64,000 nucleotides of DNA from Caldicoprobacter algeriensis (GTDB taxonomy: Bacteria; Bacillota; Clostridia; Caldicoprobacterales; Caldicoprobacteraceae). Below the pieces are notes generated by a model. That model was given only the letters and a program-made list of their open reading frames with translations, was not told the origin of the DNA and made no database searches. Made by a program: the position numbers and the translations under genes. Below are positions 17,851 to 26,109 of the stretch, piece after piece. Numbering within the stretch: the first letter of the stretch is position 1; every line of letters begins with the position of its first letter. The stretch lies in the NCBI RefSeq assembly GCF_023838525.1, contig NZ_JAHUQD010000008.1, positions 47,118 to 111,117 of the forward strand. Reading direction: 5' to 3'.

Positions 17851-18309
17851 TCAACTTGTATAGCGGCTCAACTTTTTGAAACGCTCCATCACATCCTTTG
17901 CTTTTTCGGCATCTCTCACCACCACAAGGATGGTGTCATCCCCGGCTACGCACCCCAAAATCTCTGGCCAGTTGAGCGCATCAATGGCCGCCGCTGCAGC
18001 CTGCGCATTGCCCGAAAGCGTTTTGACCACGATCAGGTTGTTAGCACAGTCTATGGAGGTAACCGACTCAGCAAAGACGCGTATCAGCTTTTCCCAGTTT
18101 TGGGAATCCATTTTGCTCATGGTGGCGTACTTGTAAGTCCCCGCAGGGGTGAGAACTTTTATGAGCCGCAATTCCTTGATATCCCGAGATACGGTAGCCT
18201 GAGTGACGTCAAATCCGTGGTTCCTGAGCTCTTCCGCCAGTTCCTCCTGTGTCTCAATGTCTTTTTGCTGTATAAGTTCCAATATCTTGGCATGGCGCTG
18301 TAGCTTCAT
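17851..18309 (-). CDS. argR: arginine repressor
   Basis: Hexameric regulator that senses arginine and represses arginine biosynthesis genes. The 152 residues split into an N-terminal winged helix ([40 protein letters not shown], with SRDIKEL in the recognition helix) and a C-terminal oligomerisation/arginine domain containing [11 protein letters not shown]. It overlaps nadK by 4 nt (ATGA). The nadK-argR-recN trio is standard in Firmicutes. Confidence 0.97.
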   Translation of the reverse strand: MKLQRHAKILELIQQKDIETQEELAEELRNHGFDVTQATVSRDIKELRLIKVLTPAGTYKYATMSKMDSQNWEKLIRVFAESVTSIDCANNLIVVKTLSGNAQAAAAAIDALNWPEILGCVAGDDTILVVVRDAEKAKDVMERFKKLSRYTS

Positions 18310-19193
18310 TCCTCTATCCCCCCTCCTGTCTCTGGCAAATCGGACAACCGCTCTGCCATCTTGTCCCTCAGTAGGTTAAAAAAGCTACGCCGCCGTATAC
18401 GTACAAGCTTGGTCTCCACCTCGGCTTTAGTTATAACTATGTTATCCCCCTTGTATACCGGCACTCCCTCCTGCCCGTCAACTGTCAGCAAGACATCGCG
18501 GCTTTTATCAGCCACCACAATACGGATCTCGTCCTTGCTGTCGGTGACGATGGCTCTTGCGCTCAAAGCATGAGGGCATATAGGCGTGAGCAGGAGGCAC
18601 TCCATCGCCGGATTGATTATAGGACCACCAGCAGACAGCGAGTAGGCCGTTGAACCGGTAGGGCTGGACACCAAAACCCCATCTGCGGGGTAATATCCCA
18701 CAAACTCGTCGTTGATGAAGACCTTTAGGTGAATGATCCGAGCAAAAGAGGCTTTGGCAATGGCTATATCATTTAAAGCTACCAGTTCACATACTTCCAT
18801 CCCCTGGCGCACCAGCTTTGCCTTGAGCATCATGCGCCGTTCAATGTAATAGTCGCCTGCCAGAATGGAGTCAAGTACCTGGTCTGTATCCGAAACCTCT
18901 ACCTCGGTGAGAAAACCCAGCCGTCCCATATTTATACCCAAAACAGGCAGGCCATACTTGCAAGCCTGCCTGGCTGCTCTCAGCAGGGTACCGTCCCCAC
19001 CCAACACAAATATGTAATCCGAACTGCTGTAAAAGTTCTCTTTTTCGACAGCCTTTCCAGCATTTATAACCTGATAAACTTCGGGCAAAACGAGGGGTTG
19101 CATCCCCTTTTGCTCTATCTTTGATACGATGGCACTGGTTTGAACTCCTTCTGGGTCCTTTGAAAAATTGGGTATAATACCGATGTTTTTCAC
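18306..19193 (-). CDS. nadK: NAD kinase
   Basis: Phosphorylates NAD to NADP. Visible motifs are [13 protein letters not shown] (GGDGT), [12 protein letters not shown] (the position of the usual NE motif), and the conserved [22 protein letters not shown]. The reading frame begins at GTG 19208, but AGGAGG ends 6 nt before GTG 19193 (KNIGIIPNF), so the latter is the likely start, giving 295 residues. It immediately follows tlyA. Confidence is high. Confidence 0.97.
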   Translation of the reverse strand: MKNIGIIPNFSKDPEGVQTSAIVSKIEQKGMQPLVLPEVYQVINAGKAVEKENFYSSSDYIFVLGGDGTLLRAARQACKYGLPVLGINMGRLGFLTEVEVSDTDQVLDSILAGDYYIERRMMLKAKLVRQGMEVCELVALNDIAIAKASFARIIHLKVFINDEFVGYYPADGVLVSSPTGSTAYSLSAGGPIINPAMECLLLTPICPHALSARAIVTDSKDEIRIVVADKSRDVLLTVDGQEGVPVYKGDNIVITKAEVETKLVRIRRRSFFNLLRDKMAERLSDLPETGGGIEE

Positions 19194-19204
19194 GCGACAC
19201 CTCC

Positions 19205-20029
19205 TCACTGACCACGCAAGAACTCCCTATGCGCTTCTTCAACTACCCGTTCCACCTTCTGCGGAGTCACATGTATGAGCGGGGAGGCAGTATCTTTGCG
19301 TACGTGCGCTAAAAACTCGATGTTGCCCTCCGGACCGGTAATGGGGGAATAGGTAATGTCGTAAAGCGTAACTTCAAGCTGCTGGCACATCTCTATAAAT
19401 CCCAAAAGGACCTCGGCATGAACGCGGGGGTCCTTCACTATTCCCTTTTTGCCCACCTTTTCCCTTCCCGCCTCGAACTGCGGCTTGATGAGGGCTATGA
19501 TGTCGCCGCCATTCTGGACTATATCCTTGACTACGGGGAGCACAAGCTTTAAGGATATAAACGACACATCTATTGTGGCGCCCTGTATCGGCTCATCAAA
19601 CATATCAGCGGTAACGTACCGGATGTTGGTTCGCTCCATCACCACCACACGCTGGTCCTGCCTCAATTGCCAGGCCAGCTGCCCGTACCCCACATCTATT
19701 GCATAGACCTTTTTAGCGCCGTTTAGAAGAAGGCAATGGGTAAACCCACCCGTTGAGGCCCCCACGTCCATAAATACCTTCCCATCAACGGATATGTTAA
19801 AAGTCTTGAGGGCCTTTTCAAGCTTCAAGCCGCCACGGCTGACATAAGGAATTGGATCCCCTTTGATGATGACCTCTTCATCAACCCTTACCAGGGTGCC
19901 AGGCTTATCCACCTTTTTACCACAAACATATACAAGCCCCGCCATTATAGCAGCTTTTGCCTTCTCACGGCTCTCTATCAAATTTTTCCTGACAAGCAGC
20001 ACATCCAATCGCTCTTTAGAAGTTGACAT
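19205..20029 (-). CDS. tlyA: TlyA family RNA methyltransferase
   Basis: Ribose 2'-O-methyltransferase of the TlyA family that modifies rRNA. The 274 residues begin with an S4 domain (ERLDVLLVRKNLIESREKAKAAIMAGLVYVCGKKV) and continue with an FtsJ-like SAM domain whose VFMDVGASTGGFTHCLL loop binds the cofactor; KPQFEAGREKVGKKGIV follows. Often annotated as a haemolysin, but methyltransferase is the demonstrated role in mycobacteria. It overlaps dxs by 14 nt. Confidence 0.93.
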   Translation of the reverse strand: MSTSKERLDVLLVRKNLIESREKAKAAIMAGLVYVCGKKVDKPGTLVRVDEEVIIKGDPIPYVSRGGLKLEKALKTFNISVDGKVFMDVGASTGGFTHCLLLNGAKKVYAIDVGYGQLAWQLRQDQRVVVMERTNIRYVTADMFDEPIQGATIDVSFISLKLVLPVVKDIVQNGGDIIALIKPQFEAGREKVGKKGIVKDPRVHAEVLLGFIEMCQQLEVTLYDITYSPITGPEGNIEFLAHVRKDTASPLIHVTPQKVERVVEEAHREFLRGQ

Positions 20030-21914
20030 ACGCCCTCTTTCTATATCCGCTCAAAAATTTTTTTACCTTAAACGCTACACTATTGGAATCAAGCCCCAGC
20101 TCGCTGAGCAAACGCTCCACCGAACCGTGGGGTACAAAGCGATCACCTACGCCCAGATTCATTACAGATACAGGGAGCTGATGGGCTGCAACAAACTCGT
20201 TTATGCTGCTCCCAAACCCTCCCTGAAGGATGGTATCCTCCAGCGTAATCCATTTGTTTATGCGGTTTGAGATATCCATAAGCAGCTGCTCATCCAGCGG
20301 CTTGATAATCCTGGCATTTATCACACGAGCACTTATACCGTCCCTTCTGAGGATGCTGGCAACTTCCAAAGCCACCTTTAGCATCCTGCCAAAGCTAAAT
20401 ATGCAACAATCGCTTCCGTTTACCATAGTTTCCCATTTTAATCCCTCAAGCGGCTTTGCAGGAAATATATTGTCTATCCCTGTGTTGCCTTTGGGATAAC
20501 GAATGGCCACAGGCCCTTCCATCGTCAAGGAATAGTCCAGCATCTCTTTAAGCTCATCTATATTCTTGGGAGCCATCACAGTAATGTTGGGTATATGCCG
20601 CATGTAGCTTATATCAAACACCCCGTGATGGGTTTCACCGTCCTCGCCTACTATGCCGGCTCTATCGACTGCCAGCACCACTGGAAGATTCTGGAGACAC
20701 ACATCGTGAAGTATCTGGTCATAGGCACGCTGCAAAAAAGTAGAGTAGATGGCCACATATGGCCTAAAGCCGTTAGCCGCCAATCCAGCAGCCATTGTGA
20801 CGGCGTGCTGTTCAGCGATACCCACATCAAAAAAGCGATTTGGAAATCGCTTTTTAAACTCAACCAGGCCCGTGCCTTCCGGCATGGCCGCCGTAATGGC
20901 CACAATCCTTGGGTCCTGCTGTGCCATTTCCACCAGGTGCTGGCCAAAAGCCTGAGAAAAGGTAACCTCACCTTTTGCACTTATTTCGCCGCTGTGTATA
21001 TCAAAAGGAGGAACCCCATGAAACAGCTCAGGGTTTTTCTCGGCAAAATCATAACCCTTGCCCTTCTTAGTGACCACATGGATAAATACAGGTCCCTCCA
21101 CCATGGTAGCCCTCTTCATTACATCAATTAGCGCTGCCAGGTTGTGACCGTCAATAGGGCCTATATAGGTAAATCCCATCTGCTCGAAGAACATCCCCGA
21201 GATCACGAGATACTTAAAGCTGTTCTTAAATCTTTCAATCAAATTGGCAGAATGCTGCCCCACCCATGGAATTTTGCGAACCAGCGAATCTATCCCCTTT
21301 TTAACCCTGGTGTACCTGGGATTTGATCTGAGCTTTGATAGATAAGCAGCCAAAGCGCCTACATTTTCAGATATGGACATCTCGTTGTCGTTCAACACAA
21401 CTATAAGGTTGGTCTTGGAATGGCCGGCGTCGTTTAGGGCCTCAAAGGCCATGCCGCCCGTCAGCGCACCATCGCCAATTACCGCTACCACGCTGTACTT
21501 TTCATTCTTTAAATCTCTGGCACGTGCCATGCCCAGTGCAGCCGATATAGAGGTGCTGCTGTGCCCTGTATCAAACACATCATGCACGCTTTCGCTGCGC
21601 TTTGGGAAACCGCTCAAGCCCCCAAACTGGCGCAATGAATCGAACTGCTCTCTTCTCCCCGTCAGTATCTTGTGCACATATGCCTGATGTCCCACATCCC
21701 AAATGATCTTGTCAAAGGGGCTGTTGAATACGTAGTGAAGTGCTATGGTCAGCTCCACCACGCCAAGATTTGAAGCCAAGTGCCCCCCCGTCTTGGACAC
21801 TTTATCCAGCAGGAATTGCCTTATCTCTCCCGCCAGCTGCTTTAATTCATCTATATTTAAACATTTCAAATCCTTTGGTGAATCAATGCGCTTCAACAGA
21901 GGGTATCTATCCAT
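20016..21914 (-). CDS. dxs: 1-deoxy-D-xylulose-5-phosphate synthase
   Basis: First enzyme of the MEP isoprenoid pathway, joining pyruvate and glyceraldehyde-3-phosphate using thiamine diphosphate. The 632 residues contain SKTGGHLASNLGVVELTIALHYVF, the thiamine site GDGALTGGMAFEALNDAG, the DRAG core (VDRAGIVGEDGETHHG), the GIAEQHAVTMAAG acid region and the C-terminal transketolase domain ending with LLSELGLDSNSV. It shares the region with ispA upstream, so both early and middle steps of isoprenoid synthesis flank the OLE RNA. The ATG follows the oapA stop with only a few bases. Confidence 0.98.
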   Translation of the reverse strand: MDRYPLLKRIDSPKDLKCLNIDELKQLAGEIRQFLLDKVSKTGGHLASNLGVVELTIALHYVFNSPFDKIIWDVGHQAYVHKILTGRREQFDSLRQFGGLSGFPKRSESVHDVFDTGHSSTSISAALGMARARDLKNEKYSVVAVIGDGALTGGMAFEALNDAGHSKTNLIVVLNDNEMSISENVGALAAYLSKLRSNPRYTRVKKGIDSLVRKIPWVGQHSANLIERFKNSFKYLVISGMFFEQMGFTYIGPIDGHNLAALIDVMKRATMVEGPVFIHVVTKKGKGYDFAEKNPELFHGVPPFDIHSGEISAKGEVTFSQAFGQHLVEMAQQDPRIVAITAAMPEGTGLVEFKKRFPNRFFDVGIAEQHAVTMAAGLAANGFRPYVAIYSTFLQRAYDQILHDVCLQNLPVVLAVDRAGIVGEDGETHHGVFDISYMRHIPNITVMAPKNIDELKEMLDYSLTMEGPVAIRYPKGNTGIDNIFPAKPLEGLKWETMVNGSDCCIFSFGRMLKVALEVASILRRDGISARVINARIIKPLDEQLLMDISNRINKWITLEDTILQGGFGSSINEFVAAHQLPVSVMNLGVGDRFVPHGSVERLLSELGLDSNSVAFKVKKFLSGYRKRAYVNF

Positions 21915-22628
21915 CTAATTCTCTCTCGCTTTCATAAATGCATTGCTTTGAGAGCTTTTCTTGCCGCTCAGCCTTTCGTCTCTGTTGAATAACGACAAGA
22001 AGTATGCAGTATAGTATACCACCTTGTTGGAATTGGTGATGGCAAAGCTTTTGCCCAGTGCCTTGCCCGCCACCGTGATAGCAGCAATCAAACTACTTAT
22101 TATTATGCTCAACAGGCTCTCTTCCAATGATACCGAGTTTGTCCATGCGATTTTCATGATCAAAACGCTTCCTGCGGCACCGCTGATAATTCCGCATATA
22201 TCGCCCACCACATCGTTACAAAAGCTGCTGACCTGATCCGCATTCCTTATAAGGCGTATAGCCTCTCTGGCACCGCGCACCTTTTTGGATGCCATTGATA
22301 CAAACGGTACCTCAGATGCTGATGCCACTGCAATGCCTATTATATCAAAAACTACGCCTATGGATACAATGAACAACAATATGAATACGGCCAGTATCAA
22401 ATCGTCTATCCTTCGAATTGTAACTTCAGAAAAAAAGCTGAAAGCACACGCAATAACAAAGGTCAAGATGAAAACCTTAACTGGCCATCCGTTATTGCGC
22501 TTTTTACCGTTTTTGCCATTTTTACCGTTATTTTTGCCCTTGATTTTTATTTTTGTATCCTTTTTCGCTTTGCCTTTGCCGTTACTACTTTTATAAGGGC
22601 CACCATCATCCTTTGACAAGCGCCACAC
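21915..22628 (-). CDS. oapA: OLE-associated membrane protein OapA (DUF21-like)
   Basis: A 237-residue protein that fits OapA, the membrane partner of OLE RNA. Residues 13-44 are a lysine/glycine/asparagine tail with 14 basic and one acidic residue. Four hydrophobic segments follow: about 50-68, 77-104, 139-161 and 171-197. The piece after segment 2 (SASEVPFVSMASKKVRGAREAI) resembles the DUF21 domain of CNNM/CorC-type magnesium transporters. The gene directly follows the OLE RNA and precedes dxs, as in other OLE carriers. The start at GTG 22628 lies only 3 nt after AGGAG; TTG 22619 is an alternative. The assignment rests on position and topology, not alignment. Confidence 0.88.
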   Translation of the reverse strand: MWRLSKDDGGPYKSSNGKGKAKKDTKIKIKGKNNGKNGKNGKKRNNGWPVKVFILTFVIACAFSFFSEVTIRRIDDLILAVFILLFIVSIGVVFDIIGIAVASASEVPFVSMASKKVRGAREAIRLIRNADQVSSFCNDVVGDICGIISGAAGSVLIMKIAWTNSVSLEESLLSIIISSLIAAITVAGKALGKSFAITNSNKVVYYTAYFLSLFNRDERLSGKKSSQSNAFMKAREN

Positions 22629-22644
22629 ACGCTCCTATTTAATT

Positions 22645-23249
22645 ATAGGTATCGTGGTGGTGATGCATTGGGTAGACTTTGCGGCTTAAGGTCCAGTAGG
22701 ATTTCCCGGCAGGGTACTTCCCGTCGCCGAAGAAGCGGTTTCCCTTTAAACCCCGCCTTACCGTGTCGCCAACGGTAAAACTGGATCACCACTTAGACCA
22801 CACTGTAATCCCCAACGCACCATGTAGCAGTCTAGGGGCTTTCCCCAACAGCCACAGCCAATTTCTAGCCTCTTTTGCAGCATGGGTTTCATACAGCAAT
22901 AGTCCCCGCACAATGGGCCCTATTGCGCAGGAACCTGACCTGTAATCCACCCATACCACTCAAGGCGGGCTACACTGTACACAGCTTTTCGCCGCGATAC
23001 AGGTTCACGCCCAAGTAGTAGCAACCGATGGTTGCCACCAGCTTGGGTCTCCGCGGAAGGTGGGTCAACGCCCGCATGCCTTTGCGGATCGCCCACCTTC
23101 CTTAACTCCCAGCACCAACCCCCGACTGGGCGTCGAGAGCCAGCACCAGGAACTTCATCGATGTGCCCTTGACGGATTTTTAGGCCCGTCTTCAAAATTG
23201 GCCGGGCTGACTAGAATACTGCACCACCACGCATGAGTTTGTTTTCTGA
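22645..23249 (-). ncRNA. ole: OLE RNA (ornate, large, extremophilic)
   Basis: A gene-free stretch of about 600 nt between PAP2 and oapA, GC-rich beside its flanks and full of stems. The 5' end (CGTGGTGGTG, about 23222-23231) can pair with the 3' end (CACCACCACG, about 22652-22661), closing the whole element. Further stems: GGAAGGTGGG with CCCACCTTCC (23055-23064 and 23092-23101, with an inner 5-bp helix), a two-part hairpin at 23010-23047, and TTACCGT with ACGGTAA (22758-22778). Size, setting beside ispA/dxs/recN and the downstream oapA all match OLE RNA, which in Bacillus halodurans sits at the membrane in a complex with OapA. Exact ends are estimates. The small reading frames inside it show no protein family. 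Confidence 0.93.
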
Positions 23250-23255
23250 AATAGT

Positions 23256-23284
23256 ATTATACCATAACACCTTCATAAATTCAA
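23256..23284 (-). promoter_or_regulatory. sigma-A promoter of OLE RNA
   Basis: On the minus strand TTGAAT (23279-23284), a 17-nt spacer with a TGG extension, and a perfect TATAAT (23256-23261). Transcription would start near 23249, just before the first strand of the closing stem. The -35 lies 4 nt after the upstream PAP2 stop, so the promoter occupies nearly all of that gap. Confidence 0.87.
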
Positions 23285-23287
23285 ATT

Positions 23288-23731
23288 TTAGACCAACAGT
23301 TTAGCTATCACAAAGCCTAAAACGGCGCCCACAATGACTTCTATGGGCGTATGGCCGATGAGCTCCTTTAACTTCTCCTGCGGAACGTCCTTGCCTTCCT
23401 GCAATCTTTCCACTATCTCGTTGAGCACGGCAGCCTGCTTTCCGGCTGCCCTTCTTACCCCGGCCGCATCATACATGACCACGAAAGCAAACACAAGGGA
23501 TAGCGCAAATATATGGGAATCATATCCGTTTATTTCTCCAAGTGCAGTAGCCAGCGAAACCACAAGAGCAGTATGGGAGCTGGGCATGCCGCCCGAACCC
23601 ACAAACCTGCGCAAGTCCAATTTTTTATGGGCCAATACCGTCAATATCACCTTGGACGCCTGGGCAATAAACCACGCCAGAAAGCTCACCCATAAAACGG
23701 AGTTAGCGACAAGTTGCTTAAGCTGTTCCAT
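23288..23731 (-). CDS. divergent PAP2 family protein (DUF212, YuiD-like)
   Basis: A 147-residue membrane protein with about four hydrophobic segments and the divergent PAP2 phosphatase motifs: the basic-to-SH region RRFVGSGGMPSSHTALVVSL, then VMYDAAGVRRAAGKQA and LKELIGHTPIEVIVGAVLG. Members resemble lipid-phosphate phosphatases; a role on polyprenyl or other lipid phosphates is inferred, supported by the ispA neighbour. ATG is preceded by AGGAGG. It ends 4 nt before the OLE promoter. Confidence 0.9.
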   Translation of the reverse strand: MEQLKQLVANSVLWVSFLAWFIAQASKVILTVLAHKKLDLRRFVGSGGMPSSHTALVVSLATALGEINGYDSHIFALSLVFAFVVMYDAAGVRRAAGKQAAVLNEIVERLQEGKDVPQEKLKELIGHTPIEVIVGAVLGFVIAKLLV

Positions 23732-23741
23732 CCAGTACCTC

Positions 23742-24632
23742 CTATTTCTGGCGTTTCAGTACATAATAGGCAATCTCTTTTAGAAAATAAGCATCTTTAC
23801 CAAAACGTTCCAGATGGCTTACCGCTTCTTCAATCAAGTCCCGTGCCATACGCCGCGATTCCTCCAGGCCATACAAAGCTGGAAAGGTGGCTTTTTTGCG
23901 CACCTCATCCCTGCTCGGATTTTTCCCCATACTGGCTGCATCCCCTGTAACATCCAAGATATCATCTACTATTTGAAATGCCAGTCCAAGCTTTTGTCCG
24001 TACTTTGCAACGGCATCCTCAACATCCCTTTCGATGGGCTCAATTATCACCCCCGCCCTGACGGCAGCTTCAATCAGCGCACCGGTCTTATGGGTATGAA
24101 TATAGCGAAGCATATCGGGGTGAATGTCTTTTCCCTCCTGTTCAATGTCAGCTACCTGTCCCCCTATCATACCGTGAAGCCCGGCAGCCCTAGCTATCAC
24201 AAAAGCTGCCCTTACATGCCGCTCCAGCTTGTGAGGATATTTCATGGCGTTTTCCAAGAAAACCTCATAAGCCAGGTTGAGCAGGGCATCGCCTGCCAGT
24301 ATGGCTATTCCCTCTCCGAAAACCTTGTGATTGGTTGGCATACCCCTGCGCAGGTCATCGTCGTCCATGGCCGGCAGGTCATCGTGTATCAGAGAATAAG
24401 TGTGAATCATCTCCAGGCCGCAGGCCACTGCCATGGATTCCTCGACGTTTCCTCCAACCAATTCATGGGCCGAAAGCAACAGCACGGGTCTTATACGTTT
24501 TCCACCAGCAAACAAGCTGTAATTCATGGCCTTGAACAAAGTCGGCGGGCAGTCCTCGTGCCGCACAATCAATTTCTTTAAAGCATCTTCCACCAGCGCC
24601 AGTTTATTGCTGTATATCTCATCAAAATTCAT
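23742..24632 (-). CDS. ispA: polyprenyl (geranyl/farnesyl) diphosphate synthase
   Basis: Condenses isopentenyl diphosphate with allylic diphosphates. The 296 residues contain the first aspartate-rich motif in HDDLPAMDDDDLRRGMPTNHK and the second in FQIVDDILDVTGD, with FAGGKRIRPVLLL near the N-terminus. The short spacing of the first motif (DDxxxxD) is typical of bacterial farnesyl diphosphate synthases. It overlaps xseB by 4 nt and lies above PAP2 and the OLE RNA. The exact chain length product is inferred from homology. Confidence 0.96.
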   Translation of the reverse strand: MNFDEIYSNKLALVEDALKKLIVRHEDCPPTLFKAMNYSLFAGGKRIRPVLLLSAHELVGGNVEESMAVACGLEMIHTYSLIHDDLPAMDDDDLRRGMPTNHKVFGEGIAILAGDALLNLAYEVFLENAMKYPHKLERHVRAAFVIARAAGLHGMIGGQVADIEQEGKDIHPDMLRYIHTHKTGALIEAAVRAGVIIEPIERDVEDAVAKYGQKLGLAFQIVDDILDVTGDAASMGKNPSRDEVRKKATFPALYGLEESRRMARDLIEEAVSHLERFGKDAYFLKEIAYYVLKRQK

Positions 24633-24889
24633 ACCTCATCTCCCTCTACAGGCATAAAAGGCACCTCTTCGATTTTCCCCTGATTTTGTATAAGCAGTTT
24701 TACCATTCCCTCAGCCCTCTCCAGCTTTGCGTTGCAGTGAGCAGAAAGGCTGATCCCTCGTTTAAACAGTTCAATGGCCTCATCCAGCGATAAATCGTTT
24801 GATTCAAGGCGTGATACTACGATTTCCAGCTCCCTCAGCGCCTCTTCAAACGTCAATTCCGATACAGCCCTATCACATTCCCGGCTCAT
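24629..24889 (-). CDS. xseB: exodeoxyribonuclease VII small subunit
   Basis: Small subunit of Exo VII, which degrades single-stranded DNA. The 86 residues contain the canonical LTFEEALRELEIVVSRLESND and LDEAIELFKRGISLSAHCNAKL. The frame is open to 24931, but ATG 24889 overlaps the xseA stop as ATGA and matches the family N-terminus, so it is the start. It overlaps ispA by 4 nt at the other end, so xseA, xseB and ispA form a chain of overlaps. Confidence 0.95.
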   Translation of the reverse strand: MSRECDRAVSELTFEEALRELEIVVSRLESNDLSLDEAIELFKRGISLSAHCNAKLERAEGMVKLLIQNQGKIEEVPFMPVEGDEV

Positions 24890-26109
24890 CTTACCCCATA
24901 CACCCCACCCTCTATTTTCTCTACCCTGCAATCAGCGCACCCATCCTTAAAATGTACCGTAATGCCATCGCCCTGTTTCAGCGACGTTACGGAATACACC
25001 ACCCTCTCAGATGGCATCAAAGTCACAACGGCATAGCCACGTCCCAAAACGGCTAGAGGGCTCAATGCATCCAACGCTGCCGCCAACCGTGAAAGCCTCT
25101 CCCTTTTCTTGGATAATATATCGTTGAAGGCAACACAAAGCCTTGTATAAGCCTGATCCAGCTGCTGCCTGCGCTGCTGCATAATCCTGTCGGGATATCG
25201 AAGCACGTAGCTCAACTGTAGATGCTCCAGGCTTTTTCTCTTGTGCAGCAGCATATTGCGCATGGCTTCCATCAGCCGGACATTTAGCCCGGCCAGCATC
25301 TCCTGCAAATGCTGGAGCATCGGTACTGCCATCTCGGCAGCGGCCGAAGGAGTAGGTGCCCTCAGGTCTGCCACAAAATCGGCTATGGTAAAATCGGTCT
25401 CGTGCCCCACGGCCGATATCACCGGAATCCTTGAGCGCCAGATTGCCCGGGCCACAACCTCTTCATTGAAAGCCCACAGCTCCTCCAGCGAGCCTCCCCC
25501 TCTGCCTAAAATGATGGTATCGATATCGTCTCTCGTATTGACATAGTCCAGGGCGGCCTCTATCTGGGCGGGAGCCGCAGAACCTTGCACCAGCACGGGA
25601 ACCACCAGTATATCCACACATGGACATCTGCGCCGCACCACCTTTATTATATCTCGAACCGCCGCCCCCGTAGGTGAGGTGATAACCGCTATTTTTCTGG
25701 GAAAAGGAGGAATGGGCTTTTTATGTTGCGCATCAAAAAGCCCTTCAGCCTTCAACCGCTGCTTTAGGGCTTCGAAAGCTAGATACAGCTCACCTATGCC
25801 GTCCTTTTCAATGTCCATCACGTATATCTGGTATTGTCCATCCTTGCAGTAAAGCGATACCTGGCCCCTTACCAACACTCTCATGCCATCAGATGGTATA
25901 AAGGCCATATCCCTTTGATTTTGCCTAAACAGCACGCAGCGTATCCTGTCCTGTTCGTCCTTCAGGGTAAAATATATATGCCCTGAGGAGTGAATTTTCA
26001 GATTGGAAATCTCCCCACGCACCCACACATCCTGCAGTATGGGGTCTCGCCCCAGCAAACCGCGTACATATTCGTTTATTTGATGGACTGAAAAGATCAC
26101 CCTACCCAT
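24886..26109 (-). CDS. xseA: exodeoxyribonuclease VII large subunit
   Basis: Large, catalytic subunit of Exo VII. The N-terminal OB-fold is seen in VRGEISNLKIHSSGHIYFTLKD, and the catalytic domain in ITSPTGAAVRDI, IILGRGGGSLEELWAFN and ISAVGHETDFTIADFVADLRAPTPSAAAE. The C-terminal coiled coil binds the small subunits. The start is ATG 26109 (MGRVIFSVHQ), preceded by GGAGA and overlapping folD by 13 nt; the longer frame to 26193 has no family homology. 407 residues is normal. Confidence 0.96.
   Translation of the reverse strand: MGRVIFSVHQINEYVRGLLGRDPILQDVWVRGEISNLKIHSSGHIYFTLKDEQDRIRCVLFRQNQRDMAFIPSDGMRVLVRGQVSLYCKDGQYQIYVMDIEKDGIGELYLAFEALKQRLKAEGLFDAQHKKPIPPFPRKIAVITSPTGAAVRDIIKVVRRRCPCVDILVVPVLVQGSAAPAQIEAALDYVNTRDDIDTIILGRGGGSLEELWAFNEEVVARAIWRSRIPVISAVGHETDFTIADFVADLRAPTPSAAAEMAVPMLQHLQEMLAGLNVRLMEAMRNMLLHKRKSLEHLQLSYVLRYPDRIMQQRRQQLDQAYTRLCVAFNDILSKKRERLSRLAAALDALSPLAVLGRGYAVVTLMPSERVVYSVTSLKQGDGITVHFKDGCADCRVEKIEGGVYGVR

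Noticed and set aside
22920..23195. Minus-strand 91-codon frame, read as a possible transposase or peptide
   Set aside because: It lies inside the OLE RNA, lacks any protein motif, is rich in Gly/Arg/Trp due to GC-rich stems, and its bases are paired in predicted stems.
22645..23249. Group II intron or HEARO-type mobile RNA
   Set aside because: No reverse transcriptase or IscB/HNH frame is nearby, and the gene context matches OLE RNA instead.
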